Positions 24,906-34,285 of a DNA stretch of 40,536 nt are shown piece by piece (the stretch's first letter is position 1; each line of letters begins with the position of its first letter). The stretch is from NCBI RefSeq assembly GCF_000603945.1, contig NZ_AXCW01000018.1, positions 1 through 40,536 of the forward strand, in the 5' to 3' direction. The translations under genes and the position numbers were made by a program. Origin of the DNA: Actinotalea ferrariae CF5-4. GTDB lineage: Bacteria; Actinomycetota; Actinomycetes; Actinomycetales; Cellulomonadaceae. The notes below the pieces were generated by a model, which was given only the letters and a program-made list of their open reading frames with translations, did not search any database and had not been told where the DNA came from.

Positions 24906-25814
24906 ATGGCCACGTCCGCAGCCGAGCAGCGCATGTCCCGCATCGCGCGCGAGCCGCTGCGCCCCTTCGGACCGCAGCGGGGCATCGCGACGGGCACGGT
25001 GGCCTCCGTCCGGGACATCTGGGGAGCCCGAGAGCTCGTCGGGCTGCTGGTGCGCCGGGAGCTGCGGGCACGGTACAAGAACAGCTCCCTGGGCTTCGTG
25101 TGGAGCCTCTTCAAGCCGATCGCGCAGCTCGCCATCTACTTCGTGGTCATCGGCCAGTTCCTGCAGCTGGCGCGCAACATCCCCGACTTCGCCATCTTCA
25201 TCTTCGCGGGGCTGACCGTCTGGGGTCTGTTCAACGAGGTCGTCGCGGGCGGCACCGGCTCGATCGTCGCCAACTCGGGGCTGGTGAAGAAGGTCTACCT
25301 GCCGCGCGAGGTGTTCCCGCTCAGCACGGTCGGGGCCGGCCTGTTCAACTTCGGGATCCAGTTCGTGGTCCTCACGCTCGGCACGGTGATCGCCGGTGCC
25401 TTCCCCGCCTGGGCGAACCTGATCTACGTGCCCCTCGGGCTGGTGCTCGTCATGACCTTCAGCACCGCCCTGGCCGTCCTCCTCAGTGCGCTGAACGTGT
25501 ACCTGCGGGACGTGCAGCACCTGGTCGAGATCGTGATGCTCATCCTCTTCTGGGCGTCCCCGATCATCTACTCCTACAAGTTCGTGACGGCCCACCTGGG
25601 TGGAGGCTTCCTCGAGGAGCTCTACCTCGCGAACCCGGTGACCCTCGCCGTGCTGGCGTTCCAGCGCGGCATGTGGGTCGGCGGCGCGGAGGAGCCCTTC
25701 CCGAGCGACCTGGGCACGCGCCTCGTCGTGGCGACGATGGTGTCGATGCTCCTCCTGTGGGTCGCCCAGCGCGTCTTCTCGCGCCTGGAGGGCAACTTCG
25801 CCCAGGAGCTCTGA
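24906..25814 (+). CDS. wzm: ABC transporter permease for polysaccharide export (Wzm/TagG-type, ABC-2)
   Basis: The 302-residue ABC-2 permease has the family entry sequence LVRRELRARYKNSSLGFVWSLFKPI (about 50-75) before the first helix, six hydrophobic helices (AQLAIYFVVIGQFLQL, FAIFIFAGLTVWGLF, VFPLSTVGAGLFNFGIQFVVL, VLVMTFSTALAVLLSALNV, IVMLILFWASPIIYSY and a last near VVATMVSMLLLWVA), and LANPVTLAVLAFQRG. It forms the channel of the Wzm/Wzt exporter with the ATPase at 20405. AGGAGG lies 8-13 bases before the ATG. Both transporter genes face the same way, but the lipoprotein and SLH genes sit between them, which is unusual. Confidence 0.92.
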   Translation: MATSAAEQRMSRIAREPLRPFGPQRGIATGTVASVRDIWGARELVGLLVRRELRARYKNSSLGFVWSLFKPIAQLAIYFVVIGQFLQLARNIPDFAIFIFAGLTVWGLFNEVVAGGTGSIVANSGLVKKVYLPREVFPLSTVGAGLFNFGIQFVVLTLGTVIAGAFPAWANLIYVPLGLVLVMTFSTALAVLLSALNVYLRDVQHLVEIVMLILFWASPIIYSYKFVTAHLGGGFLEELYLANPVTLAVLAFQRGMWVGGAEEPFPSDLGTRLVVATMVSMLLLWVAQRVFSRLEGNFAQEL

Positions 25815-25862
25815 GGGGCTCGCACGTCGGGCCGTCGGCACGCGGCCGCAGCGCCCTGACGC

Positions 25863-26852
25863 TCAGTGGCCGACCGGGGCCAACGGCTCGAGCGCGCCCC
25901 GCCGCACGCCGCGCCACTTCTGCAGGTGGAACAGCGGGTTGACCAAAGACCAGTAGATCTTCCGCAGCAGCCCGAAGTCGCCGTCCCGCAGGATGTGCAC
26001 CTGGTCGCGGACGACCCCGCGCACGACCATCCTCGCGATGACCGACCAGGCCGGCACGGCCACGTCGATCCCCACCTCGCGCAGGCCCTTCGTCTCGTCC
26101 ACCATGCGCTCGTCGTACTCCGCCAGCGTCATGTCGTTCGAGTGCACGACCGACGCGCGAGGGGCGTAGGCCTTGAGGTACCCCGCATCGACCAGGTCCC
26201 GTCCGAGGAGCTGGTCCTCGGCGTAGGAGACGTCCCGGTAGGGGACCTCACCGATGAGCACCTCGCGGCGCGCCGCCGAGTTCACGTCGGAGTAGAAGGT
26301 CACCGCGTTCCGCACGGCCTCGTCCTGGACGAAGTCGTCCACGTAGAACAACGTCGTGCCGAACCCGGGTCCGAATCCCTGGAAGACCGCCCGGATCTCG
26401 TACTTGAGCAGCGGGAAGCACCACGGCCGCGGGATCTGCGAGCCCATGACGGCCGCGACGCGAGGGTTGAGCTCGAACGGCTTCAGGATCTCGTACAGCC
26501 ACCGGTCGTGGGACGGCACGGCGTCGTGCGTGAGGTAGACGACGTGGCGCCCGTGCGCGAGGTGGGCGGCGAGGTTGCGCGTGCGCCCGTGCCCGAACTC
26601 GCTGTTCGGGATCTCGTGCAGGCGGACCTCGGGGTGAGCGGCGACGATCTGCAGCGTGCGGTCCGTCGAGCCCGAGTCGATGACGAGGACCTCCATCACG
26701 CCGTCGTACCGCTGCTGTCGCAGGGAGGCCAGGATCGCCTCGAGATACCGCTCCCCGTTCCAGGTGAGGATGACCACCGTCACGTCGACGGCGGCCGGGG
26801 ACGCGTCCTCGACCCCCGACGCACCGTCCGCCGGACTCAGCGCCTCAGTCAC
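25863..26852 (-). CDS. GT2 family glycosyltransferase (rhamnosyltransferase-like)
   Basis: The 329-residue GT-A enzyme has VTVVILTWNGERYLEAILASL, VLVIDSGSTDRTLQIV, the NSEFGHGRTRNLAAHLA segment typical of rhamnosyltransferases, the metal-site region YLTHDAVPSHDRWL, and SYAEDQLLGRDLVDAGYLKAY with the likely catalytic acid. It is soluble or peripheral. GTG 26852 lies inside the preceding epimerase gene (eight-base overlap), so it is translationally coupled and last in the block running from 30950. With dTDP-rhamnose genes around it, a polyrhamnan-type chain is plausible. The stop faces the convergent wzm gene; I see no good terminator in the 48-base gap. Confidence 0.87.
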   Translation of the reverse strand: MTEALSPADGASGVEDASPAAVDVTVVILTWNGERYLEAILASLRQQRYDGVMEVLVIDSGSTDRTLQIVAAHPEVRLHEIPNSEFGHGRTRNLAAHLAHGRHVVYLTHDAVPSHDRWLYEILKPFELNPRVAAVMGSQIPRPWCFPLLKYEIRAVFQGFGPGFGTTLFYVDDFVQDEAVRNAVTFYSDVNSAARREVLIGEVPYRDVSYAEDQLLGRDLVDAGYLKAYAPRASVVHSNDMTLAEYDERMVDETKGLREVGIDVAVPAWSVIARMVVRGVVRDQVHILRDGDFGLLRKIYWSLVNPLFHLQKWRGVRRGALEPLAPVGH

Positions 26853-27771
26853 GGGCCGCTCCGATCTCCTGCCACGTGCGGGCGATGCCGTCGTGGAGCG
26901 AGGTCAGCCTTGGGGCGCCGAACTCCTCCGAGAACCGGCTCGTGTCCAGGGTCACGTGGTCCACGAAGGTCGGCGGCTGAGGCTTGTGGTGGACCGTCGA
27001 CTCGATGCCGGTCACCTCGCGGATCGCGGACAGGAGCTCCGTGAGCCGGAGCCCCACCCCGCTGCCGAGGTTGTAGAGGTCCGTGGACGTCCCCTCCGTG
27101 ACCGCCTGAGCGATCATCTCGGCCACGTCGGCGACGTAGACGTAGTCACGCACCATGGATCCGTCACCGAAGACGGTGAGGGGCTCGCCCGCCGCGATCT
27201 GCCGCAGGAAGATCGGGATGACACCCTGCCGCTTCCTCGGGTTCTGCCGTGGGCCGTACGGGTTAGATATGCGGAAGACCGTGGAGTCCAGGCCCTGCGT
27301 CCGCCGGAAGTACCGCAGGTAGTTCTCGATGGTGAGCTTGCCGATCGCGTACGGCGAGACGGGCAGCGTGAGGTCCGTCTCACGGAACACCGTCTGGGGC
27401 TGGTCGCCGTAGATGGCCCCGCCCGTGGACGCGAAGTAGACCTTCTGCACGCCGGCTGCGGCGCAGGCGCTGAACATGCCGATGCTGGAGAGGATGTTGG
27501 TCCGGACGTCGAGCGTCGGGTCGCCCTCCGAGGTCGCCGGGTCGGTCGTCGACAGCAGGTGCAGGACCATCTCCTGGCCCTCGACCGCGCGGCGGACGTC
27601 GTCGCCGTTGAGGAAGTCCCCGACGATCGGGCGGACTCCGCTCGCGCTCCACAGCGGCGGCTGCGGACCGAACCGGTCGAAGGCCGCCACCGTGTGCCCG
27701 CGGGCCACGAGGGCGTCGACGACATGGGACCCGATGAAGCCGTTCCCCCCGACGACGAGGACGTCAGCCAC
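26845..27771 (-). CDS. NAD-dependent sugar epimerase/dehydratase (GalE-like SDR)
   Basis: The 308-residue extended SDR has the nucleotide loop GGNGFIGSHVVDAL (8-21), FASTGGAIYGD with the catalytic serine or threonine region (113-123) and the Y141-x3-K145 pair (SPYAIGKLTIENYL), then FRISNPYGPRQNP and MVRDYVYVADVAEM. It is closest to UDP-glucose 4-epimerases and could make UDP-galactose or another hexose for the polymer; a 4-reductase or dehydratase role cannot be excluded. The GTG start overlaps the WsaF-like stop, and its stop overlaps the GT2 start, an arrangement that ties all three together. Confidence 0.85.
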   Translation of the reverse strand: MADVLVVGGNGFIGSHVVDALVARGHTVAAFDRFGPQPPLWSASGVRPIVGDFLNGDDVRRAVEGQEMVLHLLSTTDPATSEGDPTLDVRTNILSSIGMFSACAAAGVQKVYFASTGGAIYGDQPQTVFRETDLTLPVSPYAIGKLTIENYLRYFRRTQGLDSTVFRISNPYGPRQNPRKRQGVIPIFLRQIAAGEPLTVFGDGSMVRDYVYVADVAEMIAQAVTEGTSTDLYNLGSGVGLRLTELLSAIREVTGIESTVHHKPQPPTFVDHVTLDTSRFSEEFGAPRLTSLHDGIARTWQEIGAARD

Positions 27772-29023
27772 GGAGCGCCCTGGTGACGATCTCGACGAAC
27801 TGGCGACCCGACGCCTCCCACGACGCGTCGGCGACGCTGGCCGAGGCGCGCGAGGCGTGCTCGGCCAGGTCCGGCCGGTCCAGGACGTCGACGAGCCGGT
27901 CCGCCATCGCCCGGGGGCTCAGCTCGCAGAACTCGATGAAGTCGTTCTCGGCGACGAGCGCGTTGTTGTCGCCGGCGTTGACGACGGGGATCACCCCGGC
28001 CGCGAGGAGCTCCAGCGGCAGCAGGGACAGGTTCGTCAACGACAGCACGAGAGCGGCGCCGCACCGGTTGTAGAGCGCGTTCAGCTCGGTGACCTTCATG
28101 GCCCCGTGGTCGACGTGACGGAACGGCAGGTCGTAGGACGAGACGTCCCAGCCGGCCAGGTGGATCGTGATGTCCGGACGGCGCTCGGCGAGGATCTGCA
28201 GCGCCATGACCCCGAGCTCGAATCCCCGTCGGGTGGTCACCGGTCGGGCGTAGAAGAAGACGTCCTTCCGGGCGGTCCGGACCTCGTGGCTGTAGTGCCG
28301 CACGTCGGCGCCGAAGCTGAACGGCTCCGCCGTCATGCCGTACTCGGAGCCGAGGCGACCGCTCAACCAGCGGCCGGCCGTGACGCCGTGGAAGCCGAAG
28401 CGGTACGTGTTCTCCGCCAGGACGTGCTCGCTGCCGACGGGGTAGAACGCCGGCTCGAAGTCCTGGACGAAGTAGAGGCGCCGCGCCCGCGACGGGTCGA
28501 GGTACGCCGGGTACGCGGTCTCCCATCCCGTCGCCACGATCGCATCCGTGCCCGGGGCGACGCCCGACCGGGGGTCGTAGGCCACGAACTCCGCACGCAC
28601 GTCGGGGTACGACGGGCTCTCCGCGATCATCCGCTGGAGGTGGCCGGCGTCGATCGGGAAGTCCTGGGCGTGGTAGAGGTACACGGTCGCCTCGTGACCG
28701 GCGTCCTCGAGGAAGCGGATGAACCGGAAGATGTTCTGGTGACCACCGCTCGACTCACCGGGTGGGTGCATGATCCACGCGGTCGAGAGCCGGCCGGACG
28801 TCGGCGTGTGCGGTTCCGCCCGCCACGCCGGGGTGGTGGTCCAGTCGACCGCCACCGCGTCCTCGTACCGCACGAGCATCCGGATCTGCTGACGCTCGGC
28901 CTCACCGGGCGGTCGCAGGGCCTCCGCGACACGGCCCGTCACCTTCCAGAGCAGCACGCGGAGGCCGCGATCACGGGTCATGCGCACCACGCGTCCGACC
29001 AGGCCGGTGACGCGTCGCAGCAT
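27764..29023 (-). CDS. WsaF-like GT4 glycosyltransferase (probable rhamnosyltransferase)
   Basis: The 419-residue GT-B protein has a basic amphipathic N-terminus, then WIMHPPGESSGGHQNIFRFI, the FVQDFEPAFYPVGSEHVLAE loop, YRFGFHGVTAGRWLSGRLG, VFFYARPVTTRRGFELGV and SLTNLSLLPLELLAAGVIPVV. These motifs resemble WsaF, the beta-1,2-rhamnosyltransferase of Geobacillus S-layer glycan synthesis. ATG 29023 is supported by GGGAGG and by the RRVTGLVGRVVRMTR start; the frame extends further 5' as a shadow. It sits between the methyltransferase-kinase and the epimerase genes, matching Wzm/Wzt-dependent rhamnan clusters. The assignment is from memory of motifs. Confidence 0.72.
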   Translation of the reverse strand: MLRRVTGLVGRVVRMTRDRGLRVLLWKVTGRVAEALRPPGEAERQQIRMLVRYEDAVAVDWTTTPAWRAEPHTPTSGRLSTAWIMHPPGESSGGHQNIFRFIRFLEDAGHEATVYLYHAQDFPIDAGHLQRMIAESPSYPDVRAEFVAYDPRSGVAPGTDAIVATGWETAYPAYLDPSRARRLYFVQDFEPAFYPVGSEHVLAENTYRFGFHGVTAGRWLSGRLGSEYGMTAEPFSFGADVRHYSHEVRTARKDVFFYARPVTTRRGFELGVMALQILAERRPDITIHLAGWDVSSYDLPFRHVDHGAMKVTELNALYNRCGAALVLSLTNLSLLPLELLAAGVIPVVNAGDNNALVAENDFIEFCELSPRAMADRLVDVLDRPDLAEHASRASASVADASWEASGRQFVEIVTRALRG

Positions 29024-29102
29024 GGGAGCCTCCCGTCGGTCCGATGTTCCCCCGAGCGCCGGGCCGGGGCTGCCCGATCGGGCCGCCTTCACCCTACCTG
29101 GA

Positions 29103-30950
29103 TCACGCCCTGCCGCCGGAGCCACGACCAGCACGCCGGAGCCGCCGCAGGACCGGTCCCAGCCGACGGCGCACCCGCTCGTCGATGCTCCGGTCGAGAC
29201 GCGAGCGCACGGCGGCCACCTCGGCGGACAGCGCACCGATCCGCTCGTCCTTCTCGGCGAGGACGTCGCCGGCGTGCCGCAGGTCGTCCCGGGCCCGCTG
29301 CCACTGCACGTCGAAGCGGGCGCCGCCCCGGACCGCGGTCACGTCCTGCGCCATGATCGTCCGGACGTCCTCGGCAGCGTCGACCCGGCGGTCGCCCGAG
29401 CGCGTGGCCGTCGCGCTGACCTCGCTCTGGAACCGCGCCTCGTGAGCCGCGAACCGCTCGAGCAGGTCCTCGGTGAGCTCCAGGTCCAGGTGTGCCGCCA
29501 GCTCCTCCATGTGCTGGCCGATGGTCCGCGGCGGGTCGTGCACCTCGCGCCGTGAGGCGGCTGCCATCCCGACGGCGGTCCACAGCAGCCCCCGGACGAG
29601 CAGGCAGTCCCGGTCGTAGCCCTCGACCTCCCACTCCTGGTCGATCACGGCGAGCCCGCCGTCCTGCTCGACCAGGATGTTGTGGGGGACGAGGTCCACG
29701 GGCGCCCAGGGGACGTCCGGCACCAGGGCCGCCCAGGCTCGCAGCAGGCCGGGCGTGCGGACGGGCTCGTCGACGAGCACCTGCACCATCTCGGCACCGT
29801 GACGCTCGGCCTCGACCGGTGGAGCGCACTGGCGGACATGCGCTGCGCCCGTGCCCTCTGCGCCCGGATGAACCGCCGACCGGTGGAGCTCGACAGCGCC
29901 GGCGGCCTCGACGACCTCGGTGCGCGTGCAGTAGACCTGCTGCCGGTCGGTGCTGAACATGACGGCGAGCCGGTGCTGCGGCCACAGCGGCGCGCCACCC
30001 TCGCCCTTGGTCGCGATCACGACGAGCGAGTTGGAGAAGTCCTGGCCCACCTTCGCCTGGACGAGCGTCCGCCACAGCATCCGCTCGTCGGCGAGCTGCA
30101 GGCGCGGCACGACCCAGTCGGGGCTGGGGAAGCGCGGCAGCCGTTCGGCCAGGGCTGGGCTGGTCGCGAAGAGGGCGTCGCTCATGAGGACGCGCGGCAT
30201 CTTGTAGTCGGGGAACGCGCCGAGGACCGATGCAGCGAACCCGGCGCTGTGCAGCAGCCGGGTCAGGACGTCCCGGCTGAAGGTGCGGGCGGGCGAGCCC
30301 AGCAGGTAGCCCTCGAGGGAGTCGAACGGCCGGTTGGTGTGGTCCTCGCCCGCTCCGGCGAGGTACTTCACCCCGAGCGCGTTCTCGATCGCGACGACGA
30401 GCGTGCCGCCCTCGACGAGGACGTCGTGGCACCGCTGGAGGAAGTCCAGGTACGGCGCCGGGTCGAGCGTCCCCTGGCCCACGTACTCCAGGACACCCAC
30501 CACGACGACGACGTCGTAGACCGGCTCCCGCGGGACGTCCTCGAGGGTGCCGACGTGCACGCGGACGTCGTCGAGGTCGGCGGTGCGCAGCGCCGCGACG
30601 CGGGCCCGCGCGCGCATCGGCTCGACGGAGTCCACGGTCCCGCAGGTCTCACCCAGGTAGCGGGTGATCGGACCGCAGCCCCCGCCGATCTCGAGGACCT
30701 TCATCCCGGGACGGAGGTCGACCCCGCGCAGGAGGTTCGCGCGCACGGGGGTGAGGGAGTAGGTGGTGGCCCAGTCCGTCGCCGCCGCGGCGAGCTCGTC
30801 CGACGTCGACGAGCGGTCCTGCGCACCACCGACGATCCGGGCGAGGGTGTCCTCGGCGCCGTCGGCGTACTGCAGGCCGGGGTCCGACAGGACGGTGAGG
30901 CCGTCGTCGCCCCGCTCACCGAGGGCACGCAGGGGGGTGGCGCTGAGCAC
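29103..30950 (-). CDS. WbdD-like bifunctional protein: SAM methyltransferase, kinase-like domain, C-terminal coiled coil
   Basis: The 615-residue protein has three parts. Residues 65-245 form a class I methyltransferase: motif I VLEIGGGCGPITRYLG (85-100), the acidic VDSVEP strand and VYDVVVVVGVLEYVGQG. Residues about 290-500 look kinase-like: DLVPHNIL with D419 and N424, followed by VIDQEWEVEG with D437, matching the catalytic-loop Asp/Asn and the metal-binding Asp of aminoglycoside-kinase-type folds. Residues 548-594 form a likely coiled coil (QRARDDLRHAGDVLAEKDER onward), then a very basic tail. This order is that of E. coli O9a WbdD, which phosphorylates and methylates the chain end and sets chain length. 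The GTG start follows AAGGAGG at nine bases. The same layout occurs in other actinobacterial proteins. Confidence 0.75.
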   Translation of the reverse strand: MLSATPLRALGERGDDGLTVLSDPGLQYADGAEDTLARIVGGAQDRSSTSDELAAAATDWATTYSLTPVRANLLRGVDLRPGMKVLEIGGGCGPITRYLGETCGTVDSVEPMRARARVAALRTADLDDVRVHVGTLEDVPREPVYDVVVVVGVLEYVGQGTLDPAPYLDFLQRCHDVLVEGGTLVVAIENALGVKYLAGAGEDHTNRPFDSLEGYLLGSPARTFSRDVLTRLLHSAGFAASVLGAFPDYKMPRVLMSDALFATSPALAERLPRFPSPDWVVPRLQLADERMLWRTLVQAKVGQDFSNSLVVIATKGEGGAPLWPQHRLAVMFSTDRQQVYCTRTEVVEAAGAVELHRSAVHPGAEGTGAAHVRQCAPPVEAERHGAEMVQVLVDEPVRTPGLLRAWAALVPDVPWAPVDLVPHNILVEQDGGLAVIDQEWEVEGYDRDCLLVRGLLWTAVGMAAASRREVHDPPRTIGQHMEELAAHLDLELTEDLLERFAAHEARFQSEVSATATRSGDRRVDAAEDVRTIMAQDVTAVRGGARFDVQWQRARDDLRHAGDVLAEKDERIGALSAEVAAVRSRLDRSIDERVRRRLGPVLRRLRRAGRGSGGRA

Positions 30951-30977
30951 GATGAAGATCCTCCTTGAAGTCGGACC

Positions 30978-30983
30978 AACTTA
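30978..30983 (-). promoter_or_regulatory. Candidate -10 box for the methyltransferase-kinase gene
   Basis: TAAGTT on the minus strand lies about 28 bases before the GTG at 30950, giving a leader of about 20 bases with a perfect AAGGAGG. It faces the rmlB promoter in the 120-base divergent gap. Confidence 0.38.
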
Positions 30984-31028
30984 CCGTCCCCGGGTGCCTG
31001 CGCCGGACGGCCGGCGCCCCGTCCCCGC

Positions 31029-32066
<1,038 letters not shown>

Positions 32067-32084
32067 GGGACCGGCCCCGCCGGC

Positions 32085-32116
32085 GGAGCGTCGGCTCCCC
32101 GGCTCAGGCGCCTGAG
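32085..32116. terminator. Two small hairpins between convergent rmlB and GT2 genes
   Basis: GGAGC-GTCG-GCTCC (32085-32098) and the 14-base palindrome CTCAGGCGCCTGAG (32103-32116) lie in the 67-base convergent gap. Either could act as a two-way terminator. Stems are short, so confidence is modest. Confidence 0.35.
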
Positions 32117-32133
32117 GTCGGCGCCCGCGCTCG

Positions 32134-33024
32134 TCAGGGCTGCGGCCGTGCGCCGGTGAGGACCGCCTCGAGGAGGTCGGGCCGTACCGCCCGCCCGCGG
32201 AGGGCGCGCAGGTGATGCAGGAGCCACGAGTCGCGACGCACCCGCCCCTCGGCTGCCGCACGCAGGAGCGCCGGAAGGCGCGGGATGCGGTCCTGGTACG
32301 CGGCGTGCAACGTGCCCTGCTGGAGGCGCTCGTAGTCGGCCCGCCAGTGCCACCCGATGCTCTCGTCGAGCTCGGTGTTGGCCGCGTACGCGGAGCCGCC
32401 GTTGTCGATCTTGCGACGGAACTGCTCCCAGGACCTCAGGGGCACGTGGTAGATGTCCAGGGGGGTCTCGGGCCAGGGGGACAGCGTCAGCCCCTGCACC
32501 GCGTGGTTCCCCTGCTCGACGACGATGTCGGCTGCCGCCCGGTGGACGACCTTCGCAGCGAGCGGCGTACCACGCTCCGACAGGGTCTCGAGGTCGCGCC
32601 ACCGGAGGCGGCTCGGCCACGGCCCGCGTGCGCCCCGCCGTCCCACGAGGTCCTCGCGACGGGCGGTCACCGAGCCGAACTGGGCCGGGACGTCCGACAG
32701 CACCGCGTGGACGGTCCTCGACCGGTCGACCGGCACCCAGAACTCGTCCGCGTCGAGGTGGAGGACCCAGTCGGCGCGGTGCTCCACGGCGGCCCGGTGG
32801 GCCATCCGGGTCACCCACTGCGCCTGGCGGTAGGTGTGGTCCGGCTCGTGGAGGAGGTCCACGACACCTCTGCGGGCGTAGGCCTCGAGCACCTCGGTGG
32901 TGCCGTCGACGGACCCGTTGTCGGTCACGACGACGAGCTCGGCGCCCTGGTCGAGGTGGTGCTCCACCGTGGCGGCGACCACGTCCGCCTCGTCGCGGAC
33001 GAGGAGGGTCGCGACGAGCCTCAC
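32134..33024 (-). CDS. GT2 family glycosyltransferase (Glyco_tranf_2_4 type)
   Basis: The 296-residue protein has VATLLVRDEADVVAATVEHHLDQG, VVTDNGSVDGTTEVLEAY and the metal motif LHLDADEFW with D91/D93, followed by VPLRSWEQFRRKIDNGGSAY. These mark the small group (PF13704-like) often seen in cell-wall and capsule loci, in which the aspartate pair binds metal. No membrane helix is seen. GTG 33024 overlaps the pyruvyltransferase stop (GTGA), so the pair is coupled. It may add the residue that the pyruvyltransferase modifies, but this is a guess from the pairing. Confidence 0.85.
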   Translation of the reverse strand: MRLVATLLVRDEADVVAATVEHHLDQGAELVVVTDNGSVDGTTEVLEAYARRGVVDLLHEPDHTYRQAQWVTRMAHRAAVEHRADWVLHLDADEFWVPVDRSRTVHAVLSDVPAQFGSVTARREDLVGRRGARGPWPSRLRWRDLETLSERGTPLAAKVVHRAAADIVVEQGNHAVQGLTLSPWPETPLDIYHVPLRSWEQFRRKIDNGGSAYAANTELDESIGWHWRADYERLQQGTLHAAYQDRIPRLPALLRAAAEGRVRRDSWLLHHLRALRGRAVRPDLLEAVLTGARPQP

Positions 33025-34100
33025 GCCCTCGCCACCCGCAACCGGTGGGCCAAGGCCAGCGCCTCCTCACCGGACTCCGCACGGTGCACGCCGGGCAGTC
33101 CCCCGGTCCACGCGTCGAGCGTGCCCGACACCTTGCCGTAGGAGTTGTCCAGGACCACGTGCGGGATGCCGAGCAGCGCGCAGAGGACGTGACCGTGCAG
33201 CTTGTCCGTGACCACGACCTCCGCCGAGGAGAGGAGGTCGATCCCCCGGCGCACCCACCGCCAGGCCAGGGGTGTGTAGGTCCGCTCGGCGGCCGCGTGC
33301 CGCAGGCCCATCCCGCGGACGCCCGGGGACCAGCTGTCGCGCACCGCCCGGTTGACGCGCAGGGCCAGCCGCCCGACCAGGTCCCAGCCCGCCTCGTCGT
33401 CCGGCACCCCGTGGAGCCACTCCACGCGGCGCACGTCCGGGTCGTCCGGCTCGCCGTGGTCGACGTGCTCCGGGTCCCCGGGCAGCCGCGTGAGCCAGAG
33501 GACGGGCCACACCGGGGCGCGCGTCCGGGAACGGGCCCCGAGCGCGAGGGCGTGGTCGGGCGAGAGCGTCGGCTCCAGGCCCAGCCGCTCCCGGGCGATC
33601 CGCAGGGCGTTCCGCTCGCGCACCATCATGCGGAAGTCCGGGTGGGAGGCCAGCAGCTCGGCCATCCGCGCCTCGTTGGCCGGGTCGGCGAAGTGGATGC
33701 TCTGCGGCAGCTGGACGACCGGGTTGTCGCGGAGCGTCCTGAGCACCTCGATCCGGGTCTGCTGCTGCCCGAGGTAGAGGTCCCCGAAGTTGCCCCCGCC
33801 GTTGAGGAGGACGGGGGCCGAGCCGACGGCGGAGCGCAGCGAGCCGGCGTCGAAGTCCCAGTGCGCGCTCGAGTACCCGACGCGGACCCCGAGATCCCGC
33901 AGGAGGATGCGCGTCCCGAGCCAGATGGCCGGGTCCCCGGGGTTGCCGTGGTTGGGGAAGTTGACGAGCGCCACCGTGCGCGCTCCATCGAGGACCTCCG
34001 CGAGCCGCTCGCGGGCCTCGCTGCGCAGGGTGGAGAGCGTCACCGGACCGGCGCCCGCGCCCCCTGGGTTCGTCGAAGGGAGACCGGCCGCGTTGTGCAC
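33021..34100 (-). CDS. Polysaccharide pyruvyl transferase family protein (CsaB/EpsO-like)
   Basis: This protein of about 359 residues (GTG 34100; GTG 34043 is also possible) has VALVNFPNHGNPGDPAIWLG (44-63), VLLNGGGNFGDLYLGQ (97-112) and the C-terminal VVTDKLHGHVLCALLGIPHVVLDNSYGK, the conserved signature of PF04230 pyruvyl transferases, which ketalise phosphoenolpyruvate onto sugars. CsaB-type enzymes make the pyruvylated secondary wall polymer that SLH domains bind; three SLH proteins lie in this window. The longer frame from 34268 adds a non-conserved N-terminus. The motif set is nearer to EpsO/exopolysaccharide types than to CsaB, so the target sugar is open. It is coupled to the GT2 behind it. 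Confidence 0.84.
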   Translation of the reverse strand: MHNAAGLPSTNPGGAGAGPVTLSTLRSEARERLAEVLDGARTVALVNFPNHGNPGDPAIWLGTRILLRDLGVRVGYSSAHWDFDAGSLRSAVGSAPVLLNGGGNFGDLYLGQQQTRIEVLRTLRDNPVVQLPQSIHFADPANEARMAELLASHPDFRMMVRERNALRIARERLGLEPTLSPDHALALGARSRTRAPVWPVLWLTRLPGDPEHVDHGEPDDPDVRRVEWLHGVPDDEAGWDLVGRLALRVNRAVRDSWSPGVRGMGLRHAAAERTYTPLAWRWVRRGIDLLSSAEVVVTDKLHGHVLCALLGIPHVVLDNSYGKVSGTLDAWTGGLPGVHRAESGEEALALAHRLRVARA

Positions 34101-34285
34101 AGGCCGCACCCTACTTGGCCCACCGGTGCCAGGCGTGGCGGCGTCCTCCTCCACGGATCCCGTGGCAGCGTTTGCCTTCAGGCCCGGACGCGCGCTGCCG
34201 ATGAGGGGGTCGGCCCACTGTGCTGGTCGAAGGGACGGTGGGGCCGTCACGGACGGCGCTCGGCGCACGCCGAGGCCGGCCCGGC

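Noticed and set aside
29072-29083. GCCCGATCGGGC palindrome before the WsaF-like gene
   Set aside because: Short GC-rich palindromes are frequent by chance here, and no second feature supports a site.
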